Shown: positions 24,879 to 37,968 of the stretch, one piece after another
Layout of the letters: the number at the start of each line of letters is the position of its first letter
Numbering within the stretch: the first letter of the stretch is position 1
Origin: Mytilinidion resinicola
Lineage: Eukaryota; Ascomycota; Dothideomycetes; Mytilinidiales; Mytilinidiaceae
Direction of reading: 5' to 3'
Length of the DNA: 64,000 nt
Assembly: GCF_010093595.1 (NCBI RefSeq)
Contig: NW_022985440.1
Coordinates: 1,020,089 to 1,084,088 of the forward strand
The notes under the pieces: generated by a model
Told to the model about the DNA's origin: nothing
The model's database searches: none
What the model saw: the letters and a program-made list of their open reading frames with translations, nothing else
Made by a program: the position numbers and the translations under genes

Positions 24879-27800
24879 ATGGACGCCCATTCAAGCCCGT
24901 CGAAGCAACAAGAGCTGTGTCACACTCTGCTCATAGAACTCCTCGCGTTTGTCTCTTAGTCCAACTTCGTGCAATATCTACTAATGCATTAGCCTAAAGA
25001 CACCAGTTCTGCTCACCTGTGCGATGGACCGAGACGCAGGACCTGCTTCTGCACGACTTCAAGACCAAGAAGACTGTCGAAATCGGGCCATCAGACACCC
25101 TTACAACGATGATGAAGAGAACTCATGATCTCACGTACCGACCTTTCGATACCGCCAACTCTGTATCTCGAAATTTTCTGTCCCTCAAGCGTAATAAGCA
25201 GGATGTCTGTTTTCAAAAGGAGCGAACGACGACCCCGGCAAAGAAGGCAAAGGTGGTCAACACGAAGGCTGAGGTGTCAAAGCCTACTGTGGCCTCAACA
25301 CCACCTATATCGTCAACACCACCTGCGGCAGTGGCCGTTAGTCCCATTGAAGATGCTCCTGTGTCTGCTGCAGATATAATCATAACCATCGTTTCAGTTG
25401 CCTTGAAGAAGAGCCCGAAAGATCTGGCTCTCGACAGTTCTGTCAAGGCCCTTTCTCGAGGTACGGCCTTGAACCTAGCGGCTGAGATTTGTATAACTGA
25501 CTCTAAGCAGGACGATCTACTCTGCAAAATGAAATCACAGGCGACCTGGACACCGAGTTTGGGTCCGCACCTGATGGCGCAGAGGACATTCCTCTGAAAG
25601 AACTCGCCGCCATGCTTCAGAAGTCTTTTACTGGGCAGCTAGGACGGCGGACGAAGTCCATGGTCGACAAACTTTTCACATCCAAGATGCCAGGTGGATT
25701 CAACTTGACGAAAGTGCGAAGCATGCTTGAACATGAGTATGGATTTGGCGCAGGAAGACAGGACTGTATTCTTCTTTCCTCCCTCCAGACTGCACCAGCA
25801 GCCCGTCTTGACTCCGAAGACAAAGCCAGAGAATATTGGTCCAGTACCGTGCAGATTTACATATCCGCTGCCGGTATTCAAGTCCAAAAGGCTGCGATAT
25901 CTTCTGGTGCCGCTGGTGCTGCTGTCAACATCGACCCCAAGGCGCTAGAAGCCTTGACAAAACGCAATGACGACTTCAACCGAGAGATCTACGAAGCCTA
26001 TGCCAAGCACGTCGGCGATAAATCTGGACCTAGTTCTGACGAGCTTGCAAGAATCCGGAACGACTTAAAAGACCTCCAGAGTGAACTTGATCTATGGAAT
26101 CTGGAACACGGCAATGACTACGCGACTGGTATCAAACCACTGTTCGACCGTCGTAAGGCTCGGCAATACGACTCGTACTGGAATTGGGCAGTACAGGACC
26201 TCTTCCAGATTTACCATGGCATCCGCCAAGGTAGCATTCATATCAACGACGAAGATCTGGTTCCCCGCCGACAAGCTTTGCTCAATAAATCATGTGCGCG
26301 CTTGAACTCCGCTCTCACTCACATGTTGGCTGAGATAAAGGCTGAGAAATCACAACCAGTGGAAGTAACGAGCTGGTTCGCGGAACTTCTCGCGGACTGT
26401 AAAATGGCTCTCCATCGATCACCAGCCTTTATTGCGTCTGCGAAGCTCACAAAGCCAAGAACTACCATCGATATCAACGGGGTGATACAGTTCGTTGAGG
26501 AACCGGTTGCGCGCGTACAGGCGTGTGAGGAGCAAGCCCTGAAAGAAATCATCGTTGATAAAGACGCAAATGGGGAGATTACCAATATCAGCGTCAACAT
26601 ACGTACCCATAATCTCGACGTGCCGGCATCAGATACCTCATCAGTTACTGAAGTAGCCACTCCTGGCCTTCGCTACACTTCCCTCCCGAAAATACAGAAG
26701 AAGGCTGGAGGATCATGGAGGGACTCCATGCCTTTGACAGACGAGTTCGCAACGGCTCTAAATCAGTCAACTTCAAAAGGATTGGAGTTCTCCGGAAAGA
26801 ACGTTCTCATCACTGGAGCCGGAAAGGACTCCATTGGTTCAAAGATCTTACAAGGGCTTCTCTCTGGAGGCGCCAGGGTCGTAGTTACCACGAGCTCATA
26901 CTCGAGAAAGACCACCATCCATTACCAAGAGATGTTCTCTAGATTTGGATCCAAAGGCTCCAGCCTGCTGGTCGTGCCGTTCAACCAAGGCAGCCAGCAA
27001 GATACGGAAGCCCTTATCGAATATATCTATAGTATAAACGACTCGGAATGGGATCTAGACCACGTTGTTCCATTCGCAGCTATCTCGGAGTTCTCTAACG
27101 GGGTTGAGCTTGGTTCGAAATCAGAACTGGCTCATAGAATGATGCTCACAAATACTCTGAGGCTACTCGGAGCGATTAAGACGGCTAAAGAGGCTCGTCG
27201 GATTGACACTAGACCTGCGCAAGTTATCCTTCCTCTATCGCCCAACCACGGCGTATTCGGAGGCGACGGGCTCTACTCGGAATCGAAGCTTGGTCTCGAA
27301 GGACTTCTGAACAAATGGCACACGGAAGATTGGTCCGACTACCTATCCATCTGCGGCGCTGTCATTGGATGGACTCGTGGCACTAAACTTATGAACGACA
27401 ACGACATCGTAGCCGAAGGCGTTGAAGGCCTGGGTGTAAAGACCTTCTCACAAGCTGAGATGGCTTTGAATATCCTGGGCTTGATGACTTCGCCGCTTCT
27501 TCACATTTGCCAGACTGAGCCGCTCCTTGCGGACCTCAGCGGGGGCATGAGCTCGTTTCCGAACCTCAAGGAAGAAGTCGCCATCATCCGCTCGGAAATC
27601 AAAGACATCAGCGCCAGCCGACGTACTATGGCTCGTGAACTCCAGGCAGAACACGGTGTCTCATCTCCGGCAAGTAGTCAGTTCCCTGCTTTCACGCAGC
27701 GAGCCAACATCAAGTTCGATTTTCCCAAACTTCCTGACTTTTCTTCAGAGGTCGAACAGCTCTCTCAGCTAGAAGGCATGATCGACCTCGAAAAGGTCGT

Positions 27801-29934
27801 GGTCGTATGCGGCTACGGGGAAGTCGGACCACATGGCAGCTCTCGCACTCGATGGCAAATGGAAGCTCATGGGGAACTTTCTTTGGAAGGCCATATCGAG
27901 ATGGCCTGGATGATGGGACTCATTGAATATCAAAGCGCTGAGGGTGTACCGTATCATGGGTGGGTCGAGAAAGAAAGTCACCAGCCGATCACGGATCTCG
28001 ATATCAAGAAGAAGTACGAGCAGCACATTCTGAAGCACAGCGGCATTCGCTTCTTTGATGCTCGTTCGCTAGATGGCCCGGACCCGTCTGCTCGGCAGGT
28101 CCTTCACGAGATCGACCTACAGGCTGATTTCGCGCCTTTCGAGGTTTCCAACGATACCGCCACAGACCTGATCAGGGAGCACGGAAACAAGATTACAATC
28201 ACCGACGTTGAGGACCACTGCGTTGCAGTTCTCAAGAAGGGTGCCCGTCTCATGGTCCCTAAGGCTTTGGTTTTCGACCGCACCGTTGGAGGCCAGGTTC
28301 CTACCGGGTGGTCTGCAAGAACATACGGTATTGCTGAGGATATTATTAACCAAGTTGATCCTGCAACACTATATGCTTTAGTGTGCACCGCTGAGGCTTT
28401 GTTGACCGCCGGTATTACCGACCCCTATGAATTTTATAAGTACATCCACGTTTCTCAGCTCGGTGTCGCTGTCGGATCCGGCTATGGTGGAGCTGCATCG
28501 TTGCAGGGTATCTACAAAGAGCGATTTCTGGATAGACCTATTCAAAATGATGTGCTGGCTGAGTCCTTCATTAATACCGGCAGTGCATGGATCAATATGC
28601 TTCTGCTCTCCTCCTCCGGACCCAACATCACGCCCGTTGGCGCGTGTGCAACCGCACTAGAGTCACTTGACGTGGGCTTCGAGCTCATTTCCAGCGGCAA
28701 AGCGAAAGCTGTACTTGTTGGTGGCTACGATTACTTAGCTAAAGATGTTGCGTACGAGTTCGCCAATATGAAGGCAACCATCAGCAGCGATGCAGACATG
28801 GCCCGCGGCAGGGATCCTCAGGAGATGTCTCGACCTGCCACTTCAACTAGGGGCGGGTTTGTTGAGTCTGAAGGCTGCGGCATCCAGGTTCTCACCACCG
28901 CAAAGCTCGCTCTTGAAATGGGTTTGCCGATTCACGGCATCATGGCTATGACGCGGACTGCTAGCGACAAAGCTGGCAGATCATTGCCAGCCCCTGGCCA
29001 TGGTATCATGACCGCCAGTGGCCGGTCCAAAGGTGGCGCCTTCGACTCACCCTTAATGAGCATTGCCTATCGCAAACGCCAAATCGACCTTCGCATGAAC
29101 CAGATCAAAGCCACTGAAGACTCCGAACTCACCTTCCTCGAAGAAGAGCTCACCTCTTACAAGTCCAACGAACCTGACTTCGACATTGACGAATTCCGCA
29201 AGCATCGTATCGCCGCCATCCTCTCCGAGAGCCAAAGCCAGCGACAAGAAACCATGAACACCTACGGCAACAACTTTTGGAAACGCGATACTCGCATCTC
29301 GCCTATGCGAGGCGCTCTCGCTACTTGGGGTCTCGCAATCGACGATCTCTCCGTTGCGTCCTTCCATGGCACGTCGACTGTGATGAACGAGCTGAATGAA
29401 TGCAGTGTCATCCAAGAGCAGATGACCCAGCTCGGTCGCACACGCGGCAACCCAGTCCAGGCCGTCTTCCAGAAGCACCTTACAGGCCACCCCAAGGGCG
29501 CCGCGGCGGCATGGATGCTGAACGGGTGTCTGCAGATTATGGATACGGGTCTCGTGCCGGGCAACCGGAATGCAGACAATATCGACGCAGAGCTCGAGAA
29601 GTTCGACCATATCGCTTTCCCAAGCGAGACTCTCAAGACGTCAACAGGAGTGAAGGCTTTCATCGTAAGCTCATTCGGGTTCGGGCAGAAGGGCGCGCAG
29701 GCGATTGGAATTCATCCGAAATATCTCTTCGCGGCGGCAGGGAAGGAGCAGTATGAGAGCTATCGTGTAAAGCTGGCCAAGAGGCAGAAGAAAGCGTATC
29801 AGCATTTCCAGAAATCGATGATGGAGAATAGTTTGTTCAAGGCGAAGGATTTGCCGCCGTATGCGCCGGGGAAGGAGACGGAGTTTTTGACGAATGTGGA
29901 TGCCAGGTTGCCTATGGACATGGAACTTGAGTAG
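24879..29934 (+). CDS. Fatty acid synthase subunit alpha, secondary-metabolism type without PPTase domain
   Basis: Model: 24879-24950, 25007-25460 and 25511-29934, 1649 aa. The second intron (GTACGG...CTGACTCTAAGCAG) restores the ACP motif GRSTLQNE, whose Ser178 is the expected phosphopantetheine site. The first intron has a weak donor (GTCTCT) but a TACTAAT branch site; it joins LLAF to FCSPVRW, one residue shorter than usual, so that junction is the least certain. Order: MPT fragment, ACP, ketoreductase (LITGAGKDSIG near residue 607), ketosynthase (PVGACATALE with Cys1221; SFHGTST with His1461; HPKGAAAA). The protein stops soon after the KS, about 200 residues short of housekeeping alpha subunits, and lacks the C-terminal phosphopantetheinyl transferase. 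HexA/StcJ-type subunits share this form. It should pair with the beta subunit encoded downstream to make a short or medium acyl chain. Confidence 0.94.
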
Positions 29935-31275
29935 GCGACGCTTGCATATGTCTTGTATATACTTTAGGTTTTGCGCAAGGAGTTTTCGCTTTTCTCTATG
30001 GCGCGGTGTTGGATCGGGGATGTCTGATCACGTTTCTATAGTCCGTATAATAGCATTATCTATCACTACTTTCGAACATGGTATTGTTCTGACATCGTGA
30101 TTTACCAGGGTCTTCGAAGCCATCCTTCAAAGGAATTTGCAAAGTTTACTTATCGCCTCCAAACTAGGGTGGCCAGCTTAACTCACTTGGAACAAACGAA
30201 GATCAGTTTTACACTTGCCTGAAGTACTCAAATGACTCTAGAGAATAAGGATAGACTGTAAGGCCTATCGGTTGAGTATCTAAGTCCACTACTTGCACCC
30301 AATTGACACTGCCCGAAGCTCTCCAACACATCATTTAGAGCCAGCCCGTGATGTAAAGCTTACTGCACCATGATCTAGTCCTCTGGTCTTGCAGTCCCCA
30401 TACGGCGTGATAATCTACATACTTGTATGTCAAAGGTGAGCCATCTCGAATCACGTGGAGCAACATTCTCTGAAATACGCATCATAGCAGTACATTTCCT
30501 CCCACTCGAACCTACCTTCGTATCCCCACATCATCATGCTCGTCCACGCCAGACATCATTATTTTTAGATTTCAACTTTTTCATACAACGCACCCGACTT
30601 TAGAATACTCCACAGCCTGGCCGCGGTCGTGACGTAGCGCTTGGACAACATGGTAATTGGGTGTCAGTAAACCTCATCCACTGGGCACAGCCCTGCCACT
30701 TGCGCCGTGAGCTGCATGACAAGCTTCAAAGCCCCTGTCAAGCTTATCGGAGCCATGGCGCCTGGGATCTGAATCCTTCGTCTGGGGTCCTGGAAGCCAA
30801 GGTTAGTCACAAAACACAAAATTACAATACTGGGCATCCCCACTTTTCGCAGGGGCCGAAAATACTTCTCCGTGCCACAGGCCATATCCGTACGTGACCT
30901 AGCAGCATCGCGCAGGAAGTACAGCCCCGATCCGCAGTCGGTGTGAGATGACAGTTGCCAATTATGTCCAGCGTTCGATTGAACTGGGCCATGGCGCTGC
31001 TCCAAAGCCGCGAGCCACCGGAGCTGGGCGGCGATGGACCCTCTTCGCTCTGGTGCCACCGTCCTAAGTGCATCCTGATATAGCGCGGGTTCAGCCCTGC
31101 CTAGGGCCTCATTGATCTACTTTGAATATCTAGAAAGTTGCTTCCCCCATACTCTCAATCGTCATCCATTCCACTTTCTGTGCATACTCTTTCCGTCTTG
31201 ATACCCCAATTTCATTGTCCAGCGAGCCCTGTATATATTGAGAGCTTCAATCGCTATTTCCTTTATTTTAGCAAG
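29935..31275. promoter_or_regulatory. Intergenic region between FAS alpha and FAS beta
   Basis: 1.34 kb without a supportable frame. A TATA-like CTGTATATATTG at about 31,229-31,240 lies some 40 bp before the FAS beta ATG. The genes are co-oriented but far enough apart for separate promoters. Confidence 0.5.
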
Positions 31276-34200
31276 ATGGGTAAGTTTGAAGATTTAATGC
31301 TGCATGCCTCAGTCCACGTTAACTAATTCGCAACTTCAGAGAAGTGCCTCTTCGAATCCCCCAATGGATCGTACAATTTCCACTTTTTCTTGCCAGAGGG
31401 TTTGACCGAGTTTGCAAATCTCCTACGCGAAGAGTTCCTACAAAGTTTCGAAGACGGGGAACTTTCGGAACCTAGTTCAACCTTCCAATTTCTGGCCCAA
31501 TTCTTGAGATACATTACCGGTCGAAAGGCTGCGAAACTCGACGCGCCTACGAGAGAGGTTTTCATAGTTGCACTAGATAAGTTCGAAAATGAGTACCTAC
31601 GCGGCGAGAACATCCACACCTGTGTCGCAGCGATGTCAGACGCGGAGCCCGCCAGCAGGAGAGAAATCATCAGATCCTACTACGAGGCCATGCATCTCAT
31701 GGAGCACCCTTTTGGCGCTGCCCCACCGCCAATATTCTCAGAAGACAATTCGACATTCTTTGTGTTCGGAGGACAGGGAAATACACAACAATACTTCGAT
31801 GAATTGAGGGATCTCTACGGGACATATGGCTGCCTCCTTGACGAAGCTTTGAACTTTGCGTCGGAGATTTTTGAAAGAGTGCTCGGCGACGAGACAACGA
31901 ATGACCAATACCCTCACGGCCTGGACTTCCTCACATGGTTACGCAAGCCGGAGACCACCCCCGAGCGTGATTACCTGCTTTCAGCACCCGTCAGCTTCCC
32001 ATTGATCGCGGTGCTTCAGCTCGCCAGCTTCTATGTTAAGTGCAAGCTCTGGCAACTTAACCCTGGAGAAGTTGTTCAAAAATTGCACGGCTTGACAGGG
32101 CACAGTCAGGGGATTATTGTAGCGGTTGCTCTTGCGACGTGTGAAACCTTCGAAGATTTCCAAGGGGCGTCAAAGTCCGTATTGATAGCCCTTTTCTATA
32201 CTGGCTGCCGAAGTCAACAAGCTTTTCCTGGGAAAACGTCATGGCAAAAGATGGTTGAAGAGCGGTCGGCAGACCCAAAAGATGACCCAACGCCTATGAT
32301 GAATATATTGCATCTGCCCCGAGCAGAAGTCGAGTCGCAAATCCGCTCATTCAACCAGAACGTTGCATGGGATCAGGAAGTCTATATGGCGCTAGTAAAT
32401 GGCCCCTCGAATATCGTCGTCGGCGGCGCTCCAGAGTCGCTACGAAATTTTACAGCATTCATCCAAAGACTTCGAGAACCGAAGTCCAAAACTCAGCCTC
32501 AGAGCGGTAAATCCTTCACTACGCGATACCTGCCCATATCCTGCCCTTTCCATACGCCCTACCTTACAGAGGCTGCTCTAGCTGTTGAAGGAGACATGAA
32601 GAAGTACAATATCTCAATCATGCCACGCAACCTGTTGATTCCGGTATACGACAGCAAGACTGGTCGGGATCTCCGTGAAGCAGAAGAGGAAGCCTTACTC
32701 CCAATGCTTACGAGAGCGATCACCACCGAGGTAGTCGATTGGCCATCGGCAACCAAATTTCCCAATCGCTCTTATATCATTGACTTCGGGCCTGGCGGTA
32801 CTTCAGGCGTGGGAACCCTCATGCATAGGATGAAAGAGGGAAGAGGTACTCGAATTATTTTGGCTGGACCGCTTCAGGGCGCACTAGCGCACGTGGGCTA
32901 CAAAGCTGAACTGTTCGAGAGCTCTGAAACCTTCACTAAGAAGACAGTCGACTGGCTGCGGGACTGGGCGCCATCTTTGCTCGCTGACGCGTCGGGGAGG
33001 ACGATAGTTAGCACTAAGATGAGCCAGCTCCTTGGAGTGCCGCCGCTCATGGTTGCAGGAATGACTCCTACTACTGTACACCCTGATTTTGTCGCCGCAG
33101 TCATCAACGCAGGCTACCACGTCGAGCTGGCTGCCGGAGGCCACCCCAGCGAACAATCACTCGTCAAGGCTATCACTACCATTGAGAAGTCAATCACAAC
33201 CGGGAAAGGGATCACCATCAACCTGATTTATTCGGCACCAAGAGCCATCCAATGGCAGATCCCCTTGATCAAGAGTCTTGTTCAAAAAGGCCATTTGATT
33301 GAAGGCATTACGCTAGGCGCGGGAGTTCCATCACTTGAAATAGCAACGGGCTATATCGAGGAACTCGGACTAAAACACATCGGCTTCAAACCGGGATCGG
33401 TAGATGCAATCCAGCAGGTGCTTACAATTGCGAAAGCACACCCCAACTTCCCGATCTTATTGCAGTGGACAGGAGGACGTGGTGGAGGCCATCACTCCAC
33501 GGAAGACTTCCACGCACCAATGTTGCAAACATATTCGAGTATCAGACGATGCACCAACATCATCCTGATTGCCGGCAGCGGTTTCGGTGGAGCCGAGGAT
33601 ACATATTCATATCTGACAGGATCATGGTCGGAGAGGTTTGAGCAATCTCGTATGCCATTCGACGGCTGCCTCTTCGGAAGTCGAATGATGGTCGCAAAAG
33701 AGGCGCATACTTCTCTAGCAGCGAAACAGACCATCGCCGCCACGGAAGGCGTCGAAGATGCATTCTGGCGGTCTGGTAAAGGCATCATTACTGTTAAATC
33801 GGAGATGGGACAGCCTATCCACAAAATCGCCACTCGTGGAGTGCAGCTATGGGCTGAGATGGATAAGAAGATCTTCTCGCTCGAGAAGAGCAAGCAGCTT
33901 GTCGTGATCAAGCACCAACGGAGTTCCATCATTGAGCGCCTCAACAAAGATTTCCAGAAGGTTTGGTTCGGCTACGACTTCGAAGCCGGCAAATCCGGAG
34001 AACTTAAAGATATGTCGTATGCAGACGTAGCCAGACGCATGATCGACTTGCTGTACCTCAAGAAGAGCTCCCAATGGATCGATGACTCCTATATCCGGAT
34101 ACTTGGAGATTTCGTCCGCCGCGTCGAAGAGCGTTTACCTCTGTCACGATCAGAGCTTTCCAAGCCCATCTTTAGAAGCTATGATGACTTCAAGGACCCG

Positions 34201-37200
34201 GCCAAAGCTATGCGCACTCTGGTAGAAGCCTACGGAGAGAGCAAAATACAGCTCATCAGCCAAGAGGATCAAGAGTATTTCCTCTCAATCTGTCGAAGAT
34301 CGGGTCAGAAGCCGGTTACATTCATCCCCGTGCTGGATGCAAGCTTCGAGTCCTGGTTCAAGAAAGATTCGCTGTGGCAGTCCGAGAACATAGAAGCGGT
34401 CATCGATGGTGATATACAGCGATGTTGTATTCTCCAGGGACCCGTTTCCGTGACCTATTCCACCCCAGACAACATTAATCAACCCGTAAAATCCGTTCTG
34501 GATCAGATCAGCAGTGCTCACGTCAAAACGATGCTCGACGAATTCTACAACGGTGACCAGCAAGCTGTTCCGGTTGCTGAATTCTTTGGCCACCAGGCCT
34601 CCGATACTACATCGGAAGACGGCATTCAAGTTATCCCCGCGCCCGAATTCACTGCATACAACATTCCCTTCAACGCGCAGAACATCCCATCATCCGAGGC
34701 GTGGTTCAACATTCTTGCCGGCAAGGAGCTCTCTTGGAGATATGCAGTCTTTAAAAGTCCAACAATCACGAGTGGAGACGAAGTGATTCCTAATCCTATA
34801 CGTCAAGCATTCACGCCATTAAAGGGTTGTTCCGTGCTCATCACAAACGACTCCGGAAGCGGCAATATCTCCATCACTATGAGTAGCAATAATGACGGTC
34901 AAACGGATGCATCGATCGTTACCAGCGAATCGGGAAAGAAAATCACGCTTCGCTTGGTATGCCACGAGAACGCGCTGAAGGAGCCACTGCCGCTCGAATT
35001 CTATTTCAGGTACGTATACACATGGGCGAAAAAAAGGTGGCACACTCATCAAGTACTCTGCCTGTGCGTACACCTGTCTGCCACTGCTTGGAGTGCTTCA
35101 AGAGGTTTTCACGAAACCCAAGGTGAAGAGCTTCTAGCTCGTTCAGATTCTTGAAAATGCATTAAAGCACCCCAAGCAGCGGCAGACAGGTGTACACGCG
35201 ACACAACTTGTTCTAAAATTACAGTGATCCCTTTTCCATACCCCGCGTGTTTATGAAAACCCACTAACATGTGTATTGCCACCTTTAGGTATCACCCGGA
35301 GCTACCCCATTCGTTGCTACGTGAAGATGTTGAAGGTCGCGAAGAGCGGATTCGCAGCTTCTACGACACGCTCTGGTTTGGTAAGGGAGAGGATGTCGAG
35401 GAGGTCGTCATTACCAAAGGCCTCGTCGAGAAGTTCTTGCAAACTATTGGCGGTGGTATGCGAGGGCTTGACCGAGATTCGTTGGTACCAATGGACCTGG
35501 CGATCGTGGTCGGTTGGAAAGCGATAATGAAGTCCCTCCTCTTCGTGAAAGGGGATCTCTTGAAGCTAGTCCACCTTTCTAACGAGTATCGAATGTACCC
35601 CGGAGTCGGTCCATTGATGATTGGAGACAAAACTGAGAGCTCTGCGAAAACGACTGCCATTACAGTCCAAGAGACTGGGAAGGTGGTCTCGGTCTGCTGT
35701 GCCATTACTAGAGATGGTGCTCCCGTGATGGATGTTACATCAGAGTTCTTCTATCGCGGGACATATACCGATCGCTCGGATGCATTCCAAGATATCAAGG
35801 AAGAGATAAGAGAGGTTGACCTCAGCACAAACAGCCATGTCAACCTTCTGATGTCGAAAGCCTGGATGTCATTCTACCACCCTGACACCACAGAGACTCT
35901 CTGCGGCAAGACCCTAAGCTTTGAGCTCAATACTTTCTCCTCGTCAAGTCACCTCCGAACAACTGGAAAAGTCTTTGCCAGCTCATCATCTTCAAGAGAT
36001 CCTATCGAAATCGGCACCGTGGAGTACGACTCTCTTACCTCTGGTCTTCCTCCCACCAACGGAAATCCTGTTCTTGGATACCTTGGCCGTCACGGTAAGA
36101 TCGTTCAAAAGCGCGTACCTCTAGACGCTCCCCAATCCCTCAACCACGAAGAATCAGGCTTCATCTTCACCGCTCCAAAGAGCAACCTCGCGTACTCTCG
36201 TGTTTCGCAGGACTTCAACCCGATCCATGTCTCGCCCGCATTCGCCCGCTACGCCGGTCTTCCAAATTGCATCACACACGGCATGCATACTAGTGCCATT
36301 ATTCGCAGCATCTGCGAAATGCGATGTGCGGAAAGCAGCGCAGAAGTCCACCTCGGCTCTATGAAACGCTTCAGCGCGTCGTTTAGCGGGATGATCCAGC
36401 CCGGTGACAAGATTGAGGTTAGCATCGAGCATGTAGCCATGTTTGAGGGCCTCAAGGTCATCACCATCGAAGCGCGGAATGTCGATACTGAGGAGAAGGT
36501 TTTCGTAGGTGAGTGCGAGGTCGAACAATCGGAGACTGCGTATGTCTTTACTGGTCAGGGAAGCCAGGAGATGGGAATGGGTATGGATCTTTATGAGAGC
36601 AGTCCCGTTGCCAGGGCTGTCTGGGAGAGAGCGGATAAGCATTTTGATGAGACATATGGTAAGAAGCAACCAGGTCCTCTCATACAGTTATTGTATGCTA
36701 ACATATCAATCAGGATTCCGCTTAACCGATATCGTAAAGAAGAACCCAAAACAACTCACCGTCCACTTCGGCGGCCGCCGCGGGGCCATCATCCGCCAGA
36801 ACTACCTCAAAATGACTTATGACTCCTACGATAAGGCTGGCAACAAGACCACGAAGCGATTCTTCGATATCCACGAGCGAAGCGCTTCTTACACTTACCG
36901 CTCGCCCGCTGGCCTCCTCTTCTCGACTGAATTCGCCCAGCCCGCTCTCACTGTCATGGAAAAAGCTGCCTTCGAGGACATGGCCGCCAAAGGCCTCATC
37001 TCGCAGAACAGCATGTACGCCGGTCACTCTCTTGGCGAGTATGCGGCTCTCTGCGCAATTGCGAATATGATGCCACTCGAGCAAATCCTCTCCATCGTCT
37101 TCTACCGCGGGCTATCGATGCAAGTCGCCGTCGAGCGAGACGAACAAGGCCGCTCGGAGTTCGGCATGATGGCTGTAGACCCTAGTCGCGTCACCCCATC

Positions 37201-37849
37201 CTTCGAGATCAAGGACCTCGAAGCCACCGTCTCAAACATCAGCAACACGACGGCATCACTGCTTGAGATCGTAAACTACAACGTCGCCCAGCGCCAGTAC
37301 GTCTGCGCGGGCACGCTGACAAACCTCCACCTCTTGACTACTGTTTTGAATACCCTCGCTGGATCTCCGAAAGCCAAGCATGACGCTGCGTCTATCTCTG
37401 CTCTCATAGTAACACATGCCGCAAATGTCGCTGCCGGACCTCCCATCACTACATTAGCACGAGGCAAAGCGACCATCCCGCTCACCGGCATCGACGTCCC
37501 ATTCCACAGCTCCTTCCTGCGGCCAAACCTGTCCGCCTTCCGCGAAGTCCTAGAAGCCAATATCATTGCCAATAAGCTCGATCCGCAGAAGCTGATCGGT
37601 CGCTACGTGCCGAATGTCACCGCGCGACCATTCGAGCTGACAAAGGAGGCTTTTGAGTACGCGTATGCGGCGACGGGAAGCGAGCGCCTGAAGAAAGTCT
37701 TGGACGATTGGGAGCCGGAGGCGCTGGTACCCGCGATTGCGGTGGGTGGAAGGTTAGGGAGGCTGGCAACGTGGACGAGTGCGACGGATGCACATACACA
37801 GTTGGGGAGGGTGAGGCTCGAAGGGGCTGGGGGGAATACGTCGCTGTAG
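31276..37849 (+). CDS. Fatty acid synthase subunit beta
   Basis: Model: 31276-31279, 31340-35009, 35289-36658 and 36714-37849, 2059 aa, close to yeast Fas1 (2051). The first exon is only ATGG; splicing over GTAAGT...TTAACTAATTCGCAACTTCAG gives MEKCLFES. The 279 bp second intron carries an inverted-repeat element. Order: acetyltransferase (GHSQG, Ser257), enoyl reductase (MVAGMTPTTV; FMN-site GGRGGGHHS), dehydratase of hot-dog type (NPIHVSPAFARYAGL, ITHGMH), malonyl/palmitoyl transferase (GHSLGEY, Ser1787). All expected catalytic motifs I looked for are present, so it should be active. It forms the dodecameric FAS with alpha. TOXC of the HC-toxin cluster is the same type of protein; assignment to that role here is inference. 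Confidence 0.94.
35066..35197. repeat. MITE-like inverted-repeat element inside FAS beta intron 2
   Basis: Arms of about 32 bp (35068-35099 and 35165-35195) share GTACACCTGTCTGCC and CTGCTTGG-GTGCTT with few mismatches, flanking a loop of about 65 bp. It explains much of the unusual 279 bp intron length. The same arm pattern recurs near 57.9 and 58.15 kb. Confidence 0.75.
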
Positions 37850-37968
37850 ATGGATAGCATTGTGCGCACTATTTTCGCCTGCATCATCTGGATACTATAC
37901 TAGGTAGCGCGGCGTTTTGAAGTTCATTGTTAGCGTGTCGAACCTATTCCTGTAGTGATTGAAGCTCT

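Noticed and set aside
29053..29610. 185-codon minus-strand frame in FAS alpha
   Set aside because: Mirror of the KS coding sequence; no independent support.
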